NCBI GenBank assembly: GCA_910579015.1
Contig: CAJTRO010000004.1
Span: 62,001-126,000, forward strand
DNA: 64,000 nt
Reading direction: 5' to 3'
Source of the DNA: an uncultured Dorea sp.
GTDB lineage: Bacteria > Bacillota_A > Clostridia > Lachnospirales > Lachnospiraceae
Shown: piece by piece, positions 7,919 to 16,896 of the stretch
Numbering within the stretch: the first letter of the stretch is position 1
Layout of the letters: every line of letters starts with the position of its first letter
Notes under the pieces: model-generated
What the model saw: only the letters and a program-made list of their open reading frames with translations
What the model was told of the DNA's origin: nothing
The model's database searches: none
Made by a program: the position numbers and the translations under genes

Positions 7919-9637
7919 GTGGAAGAGAAGCTGAAGCTCCCGATAGGGGAAGAATTTTTTAAAAATATTCGAACGAAGGGCTTTTACTATGTAGATAAGA
8001 CCGGATTTATTGCAGATCTTATAAAAACAAGAGGAAGTGTGAACCTTTTTACGAGACCTCGGCGATTTGGGAAGAGCCTGAATCTGGACATGCTTCAATC
8101 GTTTTTTGAGATTGGGGCGGATCCCGCGGTGTTTGAAGGCCTGGAGATTTCCAAAGAAGAGAAGCTGTGTGCGGAGCATATGGGAAGATACCCTGTTATT
8201 TCGATTAGTTTGAAGGATGTCGAAGGACTGGATTTTCAGACTGCATATGGAAGTCTGGGGCTGTTGCTCAGTGAGGAGGCAGAACGTTTCGATTTTCTTC
8301 TGGAAAGCGGCAGGCTTAATCAGTCAGAAAAGACGAAATTACAAAGAATGATGGACTGTGATTTTGAGAAGAAAGAATTTCTTCAGGGCAGTCTGAGATT
8401 TTTGACGAAAATCCTCTGTAAGCATTATGGCCGGCCGGTTATTGTCCTGATAGATGAGTATGACGTGCCGTTAGATAAAGCATATCAAAATGATTACTAT
8501 CTTCCTATGGTTCAGCTGATACGTTCTTTATTCAGCCCGGTGCTCAAGACCAATAAGAATCTTGAATTTGCGGTAATTACAGGATGCCTGCGTATTGCGA
8601 GGGAAAGTATTTTTACAGGGTTGAATAATTTTAAGGTTCGTACTATTTCGGACGTGGAATGTGCAAGGTATTTTGGGTTTACAGATGCGGAAGTACGGGC
8701 GATGCTGGAATACTATGGTGTCGGGGAGAGGTTTGAAGATATAAAAGAATGGTACGACGGATATCATTTTGGGTTTGTGGATGTATACTGTCCATGGGAT
8801 GTGATAAATCAGTGCGACAAGCTTCGGGTATGGGCAGACGCGCCGATGGAACCGCATTGGGAAAACAGCAGCAGTAATTCGATCGTACAGGAGATTATTG
8901 CAAAGGCAACAGAAACGACGAAGAGCCAGATTGAGGCATTGATTTCTGGTGAAGCGGTGGAGAAGGCTCTTATATCAGAGTTGACATATACAGACCTTGA
9001 AAATGAAGATGAAGATATGTGTCAGACGTATCTGTGGAGTGTACTTTTCGCGACGGGGTATCTGACAGATGCCGACAGACCTGTGAACCAAGTTCATAAG
9101 CTTGTGATTCCAAACAGAGAAGTGCTGGGGATTTATGAGAAGCGGATCCTGTCCTGGTTTAAGAAGAAAGCGGTCAGCAATATAGATGACTGGCGGAAAT
9201 TCTGTGAAGCTGTTATGGATGGAGATGCAGAGACGGTGCAGACAATTTTCAATGAATTTATGTCGGCTTCTATCAGTATCCGTGATACGTATGCAAGGAA
9301 AGAAATGAAAGAAAATTTCTACCATGGTATGTTATTGGGACTATTGAAGGCGGAAGGAAGCTGGATCGTGAAATCGAATGCAGAGTCCGGCGCGGGTTAT
9401 ACGGATATCAAGCTCTTGATTCCGTCAAAGGCGGCAGGATGTATCATAGAGGTAAAATATGCAGAAGGCGGGGCATTTGATATGGCGTGTCTTACGGCGA
9501 TGAGGCAGATAGAAGAGACTGGTTATGTGGATACGCTTATACAGGAAGGCGCGCGGACGATTCATAAATACGGAATCGCCTGTTATAAGAAAAGAAGCAG
9601 GATATTACACAGTAAGCAAGAGCTGAGACTAAACTAA
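7919..9637 (+). CDS. AAA-ATPase-like/PD-(D/E)XK paralogue
   Basis: Second member of the same family, about 572 residues. Motifs in order: KLPIGEEFFKNIR and YYVDKTGFIADLI at the N-terminus, Walker-A variant TRPRRFGKS, Walker B VLIDEYDVPLDKA, the central FGFTDAEVRAML and EWYDGYHFG blocks, and the nuclease-fold end GYTDIKLLIPSKAAGCIIEVK followed by a QIE helix. GTG 7919 places the family-typical LPIG close to the N-terminus; the in-frame GTG at 7898, only 1 bp after the previous stop, is an alternative. It is more canonical in its motifs than its neighbour, so the pair diverged long ago. Function unknown. Confidence 0.8.
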   Translation: MEEKLKLPIGEEFFKNIRTKGFYYVDKTGFIADLIKTRGSVNLFTRPRRFGKSLNLDMLQSFFEIGADPAVFEGLEISKEEKLCAEHMGRYPVISISLKDVEGLDFQTAYGSLGLLLSEEAERFDFLLESGRLNQSEKTKLQRMMDCDFEKKEFLQGSLRFLTKILCKHYGRPVIVLIDEYDVPLDKAYQNDYYLPMVQLIRSLFSPVLKTNKNLEFAVITGCLRIARESIFTGLNNFKVRTISDVECARYFGFTDAEVRAMLEYYGVGERFEDIKEWYDGYHFGFVDVYCPWDVINQCDKLRVWADAPMEPHWENSSSNSIVQEIIAKATETTKSQIEALISGEAVEKALISELTYTDLENEDEDMCQTYLWSVLFATGYLTDADRPVNQVHKLVIPNREVLGIYEKRILSWFKKKAVSNIDDWRKFCEAVMDGDAETVQTIFNEFMSASISIRDTYARKEMKENFYHGMLLGLLKAEGSWIVKSNAESGAGYTDIKLLIPSKAAGCIIEVKYAEGGAFDMACLTAMRQIEETGYVDTLIQEGARTIHKYGIACYKKRSRILHSKQELRLN

Positions 9638-9652
9638 AGGAGGAGACAGATC

Positions 9653-10345
9653 ATGACAGGTATTATCGGAGCAATGGAAGAAGAGGTGGCGGCGCTTAAG
9701 GAGGCCATGGAGGTTCAGGAGGTGGCAGAGCTGGCGTCCATGACGTTCTACCGCGGAGTTCTGTGCGGTAAGGATGTGGTTGTAGTAAGGAGCGGAATCG
9801 GCAAGGTGAACGCGGGTATCTGTGCGCAGATATTGGTGGACAGGTTCCATGTGGATACCCTGATCAATACAGGGATCGCAGGCTCTCTGGATGCGCGGAT
9901 CGACATCGGAGATATGGTGATTTCCACGGACGCACTGCATCATGATATGGATGCGGTTCAGTTCGGGTATCCGGCGGGGCAGGTTCCAAGGATGGAAGTG
10001 CTGTCATTCCCGGCGGACGAGGAGCTGGTTAAAAAGGCGGTGCAGGCCAATGAAAAAGCGAATCCGGATATTCATACATATACCGGAAGAGTGGCGAGCG
10101 GAGACCAGTTTATTGCGTCGAAGGAAGTGAAAGAAAAGATAGTCGAGAATTTCCAGCCGTTATGCGTAGAGATGGAAGGGGCGGCAATTGCACAGGCGGC
10201 ATACCTGAACAAGGTTTCGTATGTCATAATCCGTGCCATTTCGGACAAAGCTGACAACAGCGCGACTATGGATTACCCGACCTTCGAGAGGCAGGCAATC
10301 GCCCACAGCGTAGGACTTGTGAAGGAATTGATGACAATTATATAG
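9653..10345 (+). CDS. mtnN: 5'-methylthioadenosine/S-adenosylhomocysteine nucleosidase
   Basis: The 230-residue enzyme hydrolyses the N-glycosidic bond of methylthioadenosine and S-adenosylhomocysteine in methionine salvage and the activated methyl cycle. Visible motifs are IIGAMEEEVA with an active-site Glu at the N-terminus, NTGIAGSLD, the substrate-binding VEMEGAAIAQAAYL, and the C-terminal ISDKAD with the catalytic Asp. Length equals the family standard. A strong AAAGGAGGAG site precedes ATG 9653, 15 bp after the preceding gene, which may allow read-through from it. Confidence 0.95.
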   Translation: MTGIIGAMEEEVAALKEAMEVQEVAELASMTFYRGVLCGKDVVVVRSGIGKVNAGICAQILVDRFHVDTLINTGIAGSLDARIDIGDMVISTDALHHDMDAVQFGYPAGQVPRMEVLSFPADEELVKKAVQANEKANPDIHTYTGRVASGDQFIASKEVKEKIVENFQPLCVEMEGAAIAQAAYLNKVSYVIIRAISDKADNSATMDYPTFERQAIAHSVGLVKELMTII

Positions 10346-10419
10346 ACAAAAATATCTCACAATATTTCCGGAAGTGACAGATTTTCTCATGATGTCCTGC
10401 GGAATCTGTAGAACGGTTT

Positions 10420-10450
10420 TTGAGCTCTCCTTAGGAATTTCGGTTATAAT
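10420..10450 (+). promoter_or_regulatory. candidate promoter upstream of membrane protein
   Basis: TTGAGC and TATAAT (10445-10450) are separated by 19 bp, and AAAAGGAGGG follows before ATG 10474. The spacing is slightly long. Confidence 0.35.
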
Positions 10451-10473
10451 TCTATTCAAAAGGAGGGCTTATT

Positions 10474-11838
10474 ATGTTAGAAACAATATTGGACAGGCAC
10501 ATTGTATTTGTGCTTCTTGGAATCCTGGCATTTGCGGGAATCATTAGTAAATGTATTGTAAACGTCTCATTGAAGAGACTGGTGCGCGCGGCGGGGAATA
10601 TGAATAAGAGTAATCATCCGCTGATGCGTCTGGTGCGTGCCAAGTTCGAGCACGCCAGTATGATCAGTGATAAGGTGGAGAATGTAAGAGTATTTGTGGA
10701 TAAGTATCTGTATGAGTACAGGGTGCTGGGGATAAGACTTCACGGATGGAGGAGAATGGAAAAGATATCGGCTGTGCTGTGCCTGATCGCGGGGGCGGCG
10801 GGAGCCGGTCTTGCATATTATGTAAACGGATTGGATAACATGGTGTGGAAGATTGGCACGACAGGAGGCGGTCTTGCTGTTTTTGTCTGTCTGATCCATT
10901 TAATGACGGACGAGAGATATCAGTTGGAGGCTGTGCGGAATTATATGGTGGATTATCTGGAAAATGTGTGTCTGCATAAATATGAGAAATCCAACCAGAA
11001 GGAGATAAAGGTTCTGGCGCAGGATGGTTTTTCGGGGGAGTTCGGTGTTATGCCGCCTGAGGCGGGATATGATAAGGATACGCGGAATCAGAGCCGGGGA
11101 ACGGATATGGGTGAGAAGAATTTGAACCACAATGCGGAAGCAGGAGGAAGGGGGCCTGGCCGGGATATAGATGCGGGAGAACGCAAGCCGGATGGAGCCG
11201 GTTATACAGCGAGAGGCAGGGAAGCCGTCAGGGAACCGAGCGCCGTGAATATATTTCATGCGGCGGAGCTGGCAGAAGAGGCGCTGGGGGCAGTCCGAAA
11301 CGGCGAGCCGATCCGGGATGAGGCGGTAGAAGCGTTCCGGAATTCTGATACCATCCGGACGGAGGAGGTACAAGCATATGAAACAGCCGCCCCGCCCCGG
11401 GGAGAGGCGGCACAGGTTTTCTGGCAGACGGATCCGGCTGCGGATAGAAGTGAGACAGCGGACGTAAATCTGGCAGGCGTGCCAGATAGAAATGGAACAG
11501 CAGGCATAAACCAAGCGGCCGAGTTGATCAGAAATGAGGCCATGGGCGTGATGCGCGCAGCCGGGCCCGATCAGGCCGGCGCAGAATTGGAGCTTGAAAA
11601 GCCAAAGAGCAGAGGAGCTTCGAAAGAGAATATTGTAGAGATTCCGGCGCCGGAATATGCCAAAGGAACGGCGGAGCCGGTTGTGATCGAACCGCCGGAA
11701 CAGTCGAAGGCATCCATAAGAAGCGTATCCCAGAGACAGGCATCATTGAAGGAACGCGGGACGCACAGAGAGAAGGCAGAGAGCGAGCCGGACCGTGATA
11801 TAGTAATACGGCGGATTCTGGAGGAGTTTATGGCTTGA
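10474..11838 (+). CDS. membrane protein with long disordered, charged C-terminal tail
   Basis: I do not recognise a named family. The first 170 of 454 residues hold a hydrophobic segment at about 9-28 and two more at about 95-140, separated by a basic region, and resemble a small membrane domain. From about residue 180 the sequence becomes low-complexity, rich in Ala, Glu, Arg and Pro, with loose repeats such as AVRNGEPIRDEAVEAFRN and ELIRNEAMGVMRAAGPD. It ends with DIVIRRILEEFMA, a short predicted helix. AAAAGGAGGG precedes the ATG. The architecture suggests a membrane-anchored scaffold with a flexible cytoplasmic tail. Confidence 0.6.
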   Translation: MLETILDRHIVFVLLGILAFAGIISKCIVNVSLKRLVRAAGNMNKSNHPLMRLVRAKFEHASMISDKVENVRVFVDKYLYEYRVLGIRLHGWRRMEKISAVLCLIAGAAGAGLAYYVNGLDNMVWKIGTTGGGLAVFVCLIHLMTDERYQLEAVRNYMVDYLENVCLHKYEKSNQKEIKVLAQDGFSGEFGVMPPEAGYDKDTRNQSRGTDMGEKNLNHNAEAGGRGPGRDIDAGERKPDGAGYTARGREAVREPSAVNIFHAAELAEEALGAVRNGEPIRDEAVEAFRNSDTIRTEEVQAYETAAPPRGEAAQVFWQTDPAADRSETADVNLAGVPDRNGTAGINQAAELIRNEAMGVMRAAGPDQAGAELELEKPKSRGASKENIVEIPAPEYAKGTAEPVVIEPPEQSKASIRSVSQRQASLKERGTHREKAESEPDRDIVIRRILEEFMA

Positions 11839-11863
11839 TTAAAGCTTTCTGATTTGGTAAAAT
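11835..11863 (+). promoter_or_regulatory. candidate promoter for pgi
   Basis: TTGATT, a 17-bp spacer and TAAAAT (11858-11863) begin at the stop codon of the previous gene, about 67 bp before the pgi start. Confidence 0.4.
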
Positions 11864-11929
11864 AATAGTTGGAATATTTATTTACATAATATTAATTACC
11901 ATAGTATGTACAGAAGGAAGGAGCTTAAA

Positions 11930-13276
11930 ATGAGCAAAGTAACATTCGATTATTCAAAAGCAAAGACATTTATCGCAGATCATGAGATTGAATCCATGAA
12001 GAAGATTGCAGAGAATGCAAAGGCCGAGCTTCTTGGAAGAGAGGGAGCGGGCAATGATTTCCTTGGCTGGATCGATCTTCCGGTTGATTACGATAAGGAA
12101 GAGTTCGCACGCATTAAGGAAGCGGCGGAGAAGATTAAGGGAGATTCCGAGGTTCTTCTTGTGATTGGTATCGGAGGCTCCTATCTGGGCGCGAGAGCGG
12201 CAATCGAGTTTTTGCGCCACAATTTCTACAATATGGTATCTAAAGAGATCCGCAAGACGCCGGAGATCTATTTTGTAGGAAACAGCATCAGCAGTACGTA
12301 TCTGAAGCATCTGATCGATGTGATCGGAGAGAGAGATTTCTCTGTGAATATTATCTCCAAGTCCGGAACGACTACGGAGCCGGCGATCGCGTTCCGTGTG
12401 TTCAAGGGAATGCTGGAGAAGAAGTACGGCAAGGAGGAAGCTGCAAAGAGGATTTATGCGACTACGGACAAGGCAAGAGGCGCCCTTAAGAATCTGTCGA
12501 CGGAAGAGGGATACGAGACCTTCGTTGTGCCGGATGATGTAGGCGGACGTTTCTCTGTACTGACGGCAGTCGGTCTGCTTCCGATCGCGGTCAGCGGAGC
12601 TGATATTGACAGATTGATGGAAGGTGCGGCTGCCGCAAGAGAGAGCGCGCTGAACGCTCCATACGAGGAGAATGACGCCGTGCTGTATGCAGCGATCCGC
12701 AACATCCTTCACAGGAAGGGCAAGGCTGTTGAGATCCTTGCTAATTACGAGCCGAGCCTGCACTATGTGTCTGAGTGGTGGAAACAGCTCTATGGAGAGA
12801 GCGAGGGGAAGGATCAGAAGGGTATCTATCCGGCGTCCGTAGACCTTACAACCGATCTTCATTCTATGGGGCAGTTTATCCAGGATGGAAGCCGTATTAT
12901 GTATGAGACCGTTCTGAAGGTGGACGAGTCTGTGGAAGAGATCGTGATCGAGGAAGAGCCTGTTGATCTGGACGGACTGAATTATCTGGCCGGGAAGACG
13001 GTTGATTTTGTAAATAAGAGCGCCATGAACGGAACTATGCTTGCGCATACGGACGGTAATGTGCCGAACCTGGTAGTCAATATACCGAAGCAGGATGAGT
13101 ATTCTCTCGGACAGCTGTTCTATTTCTTTGAATTTGCGTGCGGCGTAAGCGGATATATCCTTGGAGTGAATCCGTTCAATCAGCCGGGCGTGGAGAGTTA
13201 CAAGAAGAATATGTTTGCGCTTCTTGGCAAGCCGGGCTTCGAGAAGGAGAGAGAAGAACTGCTTAAGAGATTGTAA
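11930..13276 (+). CDS. pgi: glucose-6-phosphate isomerase
   Basis: The 448-residue enzyme interconverts glucose 6-phosphate and fructose 6-phosphate in glycolysis. Diagnostic stretches are VIGIGGSYLGARAAIEF, the phosphate-binding SKSGTTTEPA, GGRFSVLTAVGLLPIAVSG (family signature), YGESEGKDQKG with the catalytic Glu, and NQPGVESYKKNMFALLG with the catalytic Lys. The start at ATG 11930 follows AAGGAAGGAGC at good distance; the extra eight residues from ATG 11906 would include the ribosome site. Length matches the short bacterial type. Regulated codon use suggests high expression. Confidence 0.97.
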   Translation: MSKVTFDYSKAKTFIADHEIESMKKIAENAKAELLGREGAGNDFLGWIDLPVDYDKEEFARIKEAAEKIKGDSEVLLVIGIGGSYLGARAAIEFLRHNFYNMVSKEIRKTPEIYFVGNSISSTYLKHLIDVIGERDFSVNIISKSGTTTEPAIAFRVFKGMLEKKYGKEEAAKRIYATTDKARGALKNLSTEEGYETFVVPDDVGGRFSVLTAVGLLPIAVSGADIDRLMEGAAAARESALNAPYEENDAVLYAAIRNILHRKGKAVEILANYEPSLHYVSEWWKQLYGESEGKDQKGIYPASVDLTTDLHSMGQFIQDGSRIMYETVLKVDESVEEIVIEEEPVDLDGLNYLAGKTVDFVNKSAMNGTMLAHTDGNVPNLVVNIPKQDEYSLGQLFYFFEFACGVSGYILGVNPFNQPGVESYKKNMFALLGKPGFEKEREELLKRL

Positions 13277-13303
13277 GATATGGCAGGATAAAGGATTGAT
13301 TTT

Positions 13304-14743
13304 ATGCGCACGATATATGAAAGACTGAGAGAGTACAGCAAGACAGATTACTATGGATTCCATATGCCGGGGCATAAGAGACAGTTCAATATGCTGGGGG
13401 CGGAGGCTCCTTATGCAATTGATATCACTGAGATAGACGGATTTGACGATCTTCATCATGCCGCCGGGATCATCCGGGATGCACAAGTGCGCGCGGCAAG
13501 AGTGTATCAGGCGGATGAGACGCATTTTCTTGTTAACGGGAGCAGCGTGGGGATATTGAGCGCTGTTGCGGGTGTGGCGAAGCGTGGGGATACCGTGCTT
13601 GTGGCGAGGAATTGCCACAAGTCGGTGTACCATGCGGTCTATATGAACGGGTTGAGGCCGGTGTATCTTATGCCGGGCTTCGCCCCTTCTGTCCAGCTTA
13701 ATACGGAGGTTTCAGCCGAAGCTGTCAGGGAGGCTCTTGAAAGGGAGCCGGAGATTCGCGCGGTCATCATTGTGTCGCCGACATATGACGGTATCGTTTC
13801 GGATGTAGAAGCCATAGCAGAAGCGGTCCATGACAAAGGCATTCCACTCATTGTTGATGAAGCACATGGAGCGCATTTTGGTTTTCATTCATATTTCCCT
13901 GAAAATGCAAATGCAAAGGGCGCGGATATTGTGATACACAGTCTCCATAAGACGCTGCCATCCCTGACGCAGACAGCGCTCCTGCATATGAATGGCGGGC
14001 TTGTCAACAGGAAGAGAGTCAGGGATTATCTGCATATGCTGCAGAGCAGCAGTCCTTCTTATGTGTTGATGGCGAGTATAGACGCATGTGTCGATCTGCT
14101 TGAGAACCGGAGGGAAGAACTGTTTGAACCGTATGTGCGGATGCTTTTGCAGACGCGTAAGAAGCTTAGAGGGCTTCAAAGATTGTGTGTGGTTGATATG
14201 GAGGGAAACGATCCGTCCAAGATTATCATTTCCACAAAGAATGCGAATATAACAGGCAGGCGGCTTTATCAGAGGCTTCTTGAGAAATATCACCTTCAGA
14301 TGGAGATGGCGGCGGGCACGTATGTCCTTGCCATGACATCGGCGGGAGATACAAAGGAAGGGATGGAGAGGCTGACAGGGGCCCTGACTGATATAGATAG
14401 AGAGATTGATTCTGCTATGGCGGATGAATCAGTAAGAAATGCAGATATTCCTTGCCTTCCCCTGCCGGATGTGGTATATATTAGTTCGGACATGGAGAAT
14501 ATTCTTGACAGTCTGGGAAGTACGAGGGATGAAAGAAGAACAGAGTGTCTTTTGTGGAGGGACAGCGCCGGCCGGGTGTCGTCGGAATATGCGTATCTGT
14601 ACCCGCCGGGAAGTCCGTTGATCGTACCGGGAGAAAGGGTGACACAGGAGACGATAGATGTGTTACAATGGTATTATGAGAGAGGATATCCGATAGAAGG
14701 ATTGAGAAGAGTGCAATATATAGAAGTATTGCCGGAAGAATGA
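13304..14743 (+). CDS. PLP-dependent Orn/Lys/Arg decarboxylase family enzyme (YaaO-like)
   Basis: The 479-residue protein shows the short form of the fold-type I basic amino acid decarboxylase family, as in Bacillus SpeA and YaaO. Motifs: GFHMPGHKRQ at the N-terminus, VNGSSVGILSAV binding PLP phosphate, VDEAHGAHFGFH with the PLP-pyridine Asp and His, and SLHKTLPSLTQTALLH with the Schiff-base Lys. The Lys is present, so it is probably active, but the substrate (lysine, arginine or other) is open. The gene starts the block that continues with holB, ricT, a methyltransferase and rsmI, as yaaO does in Bacillus. Its last codons form the first unit of a 34-bp tandem repeat. Confidence 0.88.
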   Translation: MRTIYERLREYSKTDYYGFHMPGHKRQFNMLGAEAPYAIDITEIDGFDDLHHAAGIIRDAQVRAARVYQADETHFLVNGSSVGILSAVAGVAKRGDTVLVARNCHKSVYHAVYMNGLRPVYLMPGFAPSVQLNTEVSAEAVREALEREPEIRAVIIVSPTYDGIVSDVEAIAEAVHDKGIPLIVDEAHGAHFGFHSYFPENANAKGADIVIHSLHKTLPSLTQTALLHMNGGLVNRKRVRDYLHMLQSSSPSYVLMASIDACVDLLENRREELFEPYVRMLLQTRKKLRGLQRLCVVDMEGNDPSKIIISTKNANITGRRLYQRLLEKYHLQMEMAAGTYVLAMTSAGDTKEGMERLTGALTDIDREIDSAMADESVRNADIPCLPLPDVVYISSDMENILDSLGSTRDERRTECLLWRDSAGRVSSEYAYLYPPGSPLIVPGERVTQETIDVLQWYYERGYPIEGLRRVQYIEVLPEE

Positions 14744-14880
14744 GGGTAATAAGCCGAGAATATTGCCAGATAAATGGTGACAATATACCGGAAGTATAGC
14801 CGGAAGAATGGCAGCAATAAGCCGAAAGTATTGTCAGATAAACTGGGCAATAAGCCGGGCGTATTGCCGATATGGAGCAC
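14714..14880 (+). repeat. five degenerate 33-34-bp tandem repeats
   Basis: Units begin at about 14714, 14747, 14781, 14815 and 14848. Common form: CAATAagCCGgaAGTATTGCC followed by a purine-rich GGAAGAATGG or AGATAAATGG. Units 1 and 3, and 2 and 4, are most alike, so a 68-bp dimer seems to have duplicated. Unit 1 lies inside the decarboxylase reading frame and the others fill the space to holB. No gene is seen between 14744 and 14916. Confidence 0.7.
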
Positions 14881-14916
14881 AAGGATAGTCAGAAGAGATT
14901 ATAGGGGAAATACAAC

Positions 14917-15906
14917 ATGGGAAGCTTTAAAGATGTGGTAGGCCACAATGACATTATTAATTATATCAGAAATGCAGTAAGCATGGATCAGGTAACACAT
15001 GCCTATATACTGAACGGAGAACGCGGGGCCGGAAAGAAGCTTGTGGCAAAGCTTTTTGCCACAACGCTTCTGTGCGAAGAGGGCGGACCGGATCCCTGTA
15101 ACAGGTGTCATTCCTGCCGGCAGGCAGAGGGCGGGAATCATCCGGATATCATATGGGTTACACATGAGAAGCCGAATTCCATCAGCGTGGATGATATCCG
15201 GGAACAGGTGAATAATACGATCATGATCAAGCCTTATCAGGGACCTTATAAGGTCTATGTCATTGATCATGCGGATATCATGACGCCTCAGGCACAGAAT
15301 GCATTGCTCAAGACGATAGAGGAACCGCCGCAGTATGCGGTGATCATGCTGTTGACGGAGAATGCCGAGATGCTTCTTCCGACGATCGCTTCTCGGTGTG
15401 TGATGCTTAAGCTTCGGTATATCAGAGATATACTGATCAAGAAGTATCTGATGGAGACGCTTAAGGTTCCGGATTATAAGGCGGATATGTGCACGGCATT
15501 TGCCCAGGGGAATATGGGGCGTGCGATCATGCTTGCCAATTCGGAGCACTATAACGAGATCCGGGAAGAAGCGGTCCAGACTTTAAAGTATATCCATGAG
15601 ATGGAGCTGAATGAGGTTATCCAGGCTGTGAACAGGATCTCGTCATATAAATTAGAGATTTCGGATTATCTGGATATCATGGTGGTGTGGTTTCGGGATG
15701 TCCTGTTATATAAAGCGACGAGAGATGTTGATGTTGTCGTGTTCAAGGAGGAGCTTGACAGTATCCGGGAGCAGGCAAGGAAGAGTTCTTATGAAGGGAT
15801 CCAGCTTATCATTACCAGTTTTGACAGGGCGAAGGAAAGGCTTAAGGCCAATGTTAATTTTGAACTGGTGATGGAACTGCTGTTTCTGACGATACAGGAG
15901 AATTGA
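14917..15906 (+). CDS. holB: DNA polymerase III delta' subunit
   Basis: A 329-residue clamp-loader subunit that acts with tau/gamma and delta to load the sliding clamp. It shows a Walker-A-like loop GERGAGKK at residues 34-41, zinc-ligand cysteines in CNRCHSC at 61-67 (with Cys53), VDDIREQVNN, and the Walker-B-like VYVIDHADIMT followed by NALLKTIEEPP. TENAEMLLPTIASRC is the SRC sensor region. Family length is normal. It follows the 34-bp repeat tract, where relatives often carry a nucleotide kinase gene, and precedes ricT by 50 bp. Confidence 0.93.
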   Translation: MGSFKDVVGHNDIINYIRNAVSMDQVTHAYILNGERGAGKKLVAKLFATTLLCEEGGPDPCNRCHSCRQAEGGNHPDIIWVTHEKPNSISVDDIREQVNNTIMIKPYQGPYKVYVIDHADIMTPQAQNALLKTIEEPPQYAVIMLLTENAEMLLPTIASRCVMLKLRYIRDILIKKYLMETLKVPDYKADMCTAFAQGNMGRAIMLANSEHYNEIREEAVQTLKYIHEMELNEVIQAVNRISSYKLEISDYLDIMVVWFRDVLLYKATRDVDVVVFKEELDSIREQARKSSYEGIQLIITSFDRAKERLKANVNFELVMELLFLTIQEN

Positions 15907-15956
15907 GAGAGCTTAGGCCAGGGCGTGTGTTTTGGCGGTAAAGGAGAATAGATGAT

Positions 15957-16868
15957 ATGACACGAGTGATTGGAGTAAGATTCCGGCCGGCGGGGAAGAT
16001 TTATTTCTTTGCGCCGGGAAGATATGAGGTTGAGGCGGGGGACAAGGTGATCGTCGAGACCGCGAGAGGCGTCGAGTTTGGTTCTGTTGTTACCGGGCCA
16101 AGGGAGCTGGAGGATGACAAGATCACGCAGCCGCTCAAGCCGGTCATACGGATTGCAACCCAGGAGGATATCTGTAAGGAAGAGAAGAACCGGGCGAAGG
16201 AAAAGGAAGCATTTGAGATCTGCCTGGAGAAGATACGCAAGCATAAGCTGGAGATGAAGCTGATCGATGCGGAATATACATTTGATAACAATAAGGTGCT
16301 TTTTTATTTCACCGCGGATGGGCGGATAGATTTTCGTGAACTGGTGAAGGACCTTGCGAGCGTATTCCGCACGAGGATAGAGCTGAGACAGATCGGAGTG
16401 CGGGACGAGACGAAGATCCGGGGAGGAATCGGAATCTGCGGACGGGCGCTGTGCTGTCATACTTATCTGACAGAGTTTGCACCTGTGTCCATCAAGATGG
16501 CGAAGGAACAGAACCTGTCTCTGAATCCGTCCAAGATATCCGGCGTCTGCGGGCGTCTGATGTGCTGTCTGACGAATGAGGAGGAGACTTATGAGGAACT
16601 GAACAGCCGTCTGCCGTCCAATGGCGACCACGTGACGACACCGGACGGACTTAAGGGAGACGTGCAGTCGGTCAATGTGCTGAGACAGCTGGTGAAGGTG
16701 ATCGTAACGCTTGACAACGACGAGAAGGAGATTCGGGAATATAAGGCCAGAGAGCTTCGTTTCCGGCCGAGGCGCAAGAAGAAGGATGTAAGGCTGTCCA
16801 AGGAAGAGATGGCGGAGCTTAAAGCGCTGGAAGAGAAGAATGCGTCCTCCAAGCTGGATGACGAGTAA
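15957..16868 (+). CDS. ricT: PSP1/RicT-family protein (YaaT, stage 0 sporulation protein)
   Basis: The 303-residue protein has the PSP1 C-terminal domain: IGVRFRPAGKIYFF at the start, GKKVIVET-like DKVIVETARGVEFG near 30, and the cysteine-rich block GIGICGRALCCHTYL plus GVCGRLMCCLTNEE, which in Bacillus RicT binds an iron-sulfur cluster shared with RicA and RicF. That complex affects mRNA processing by RNase Y and sporulation phosphorelay. AAAGGAG at 15940-15945 fits ATG 15957. A highly charged tail (RRKKKDVRLSKEEMAELKAL) ends the protein. Synteny with holB supports the call. Confidence 0.92.
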   Translation: MTRVIGVRFRPAGKIYFFAPGRYEVEAGDKVIVETARGVEFGSVVTGPRELEDDKITQPLKPVIRIATQEDICKEEKNRAKEKEAFEICLEKIRKHKLEMKLIDAEYTFDNNKVLFYFTADGRIDFRELVKDLASVFRTRIELRQIGVRDETKIRGGIGICGRALCCHTYLTEFAPVSIKMAKEQNLSLNPSKISGVCGRLMCCLTNEEETYEELNSRLPSNGDHVTTPDGLKGDVQSVNVLRQLVKVIVTLDNDEKEIREYKARELRFRPRRKKKDVRLSKEEMAELKALEEKNASSKLDDE

Positions 16869-16896
16869 GCGGTGGTCTGGCAGGGCCGGAGCGGAT

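Noticed and set aside
11954..13633. A 559-codon open frame on the - strand opposite pgi and the decarboxylase start
   Set aside because: It mirrors pgi codon bias, has no ribosome site, shows no recognisable motif, and pgi itself is certain.
14714..14880. CRISPR array as explanation of the 34-bp repeats
   Set aside because: The units are contiguous without spacers, degenerate, and no cas genes are nearby.
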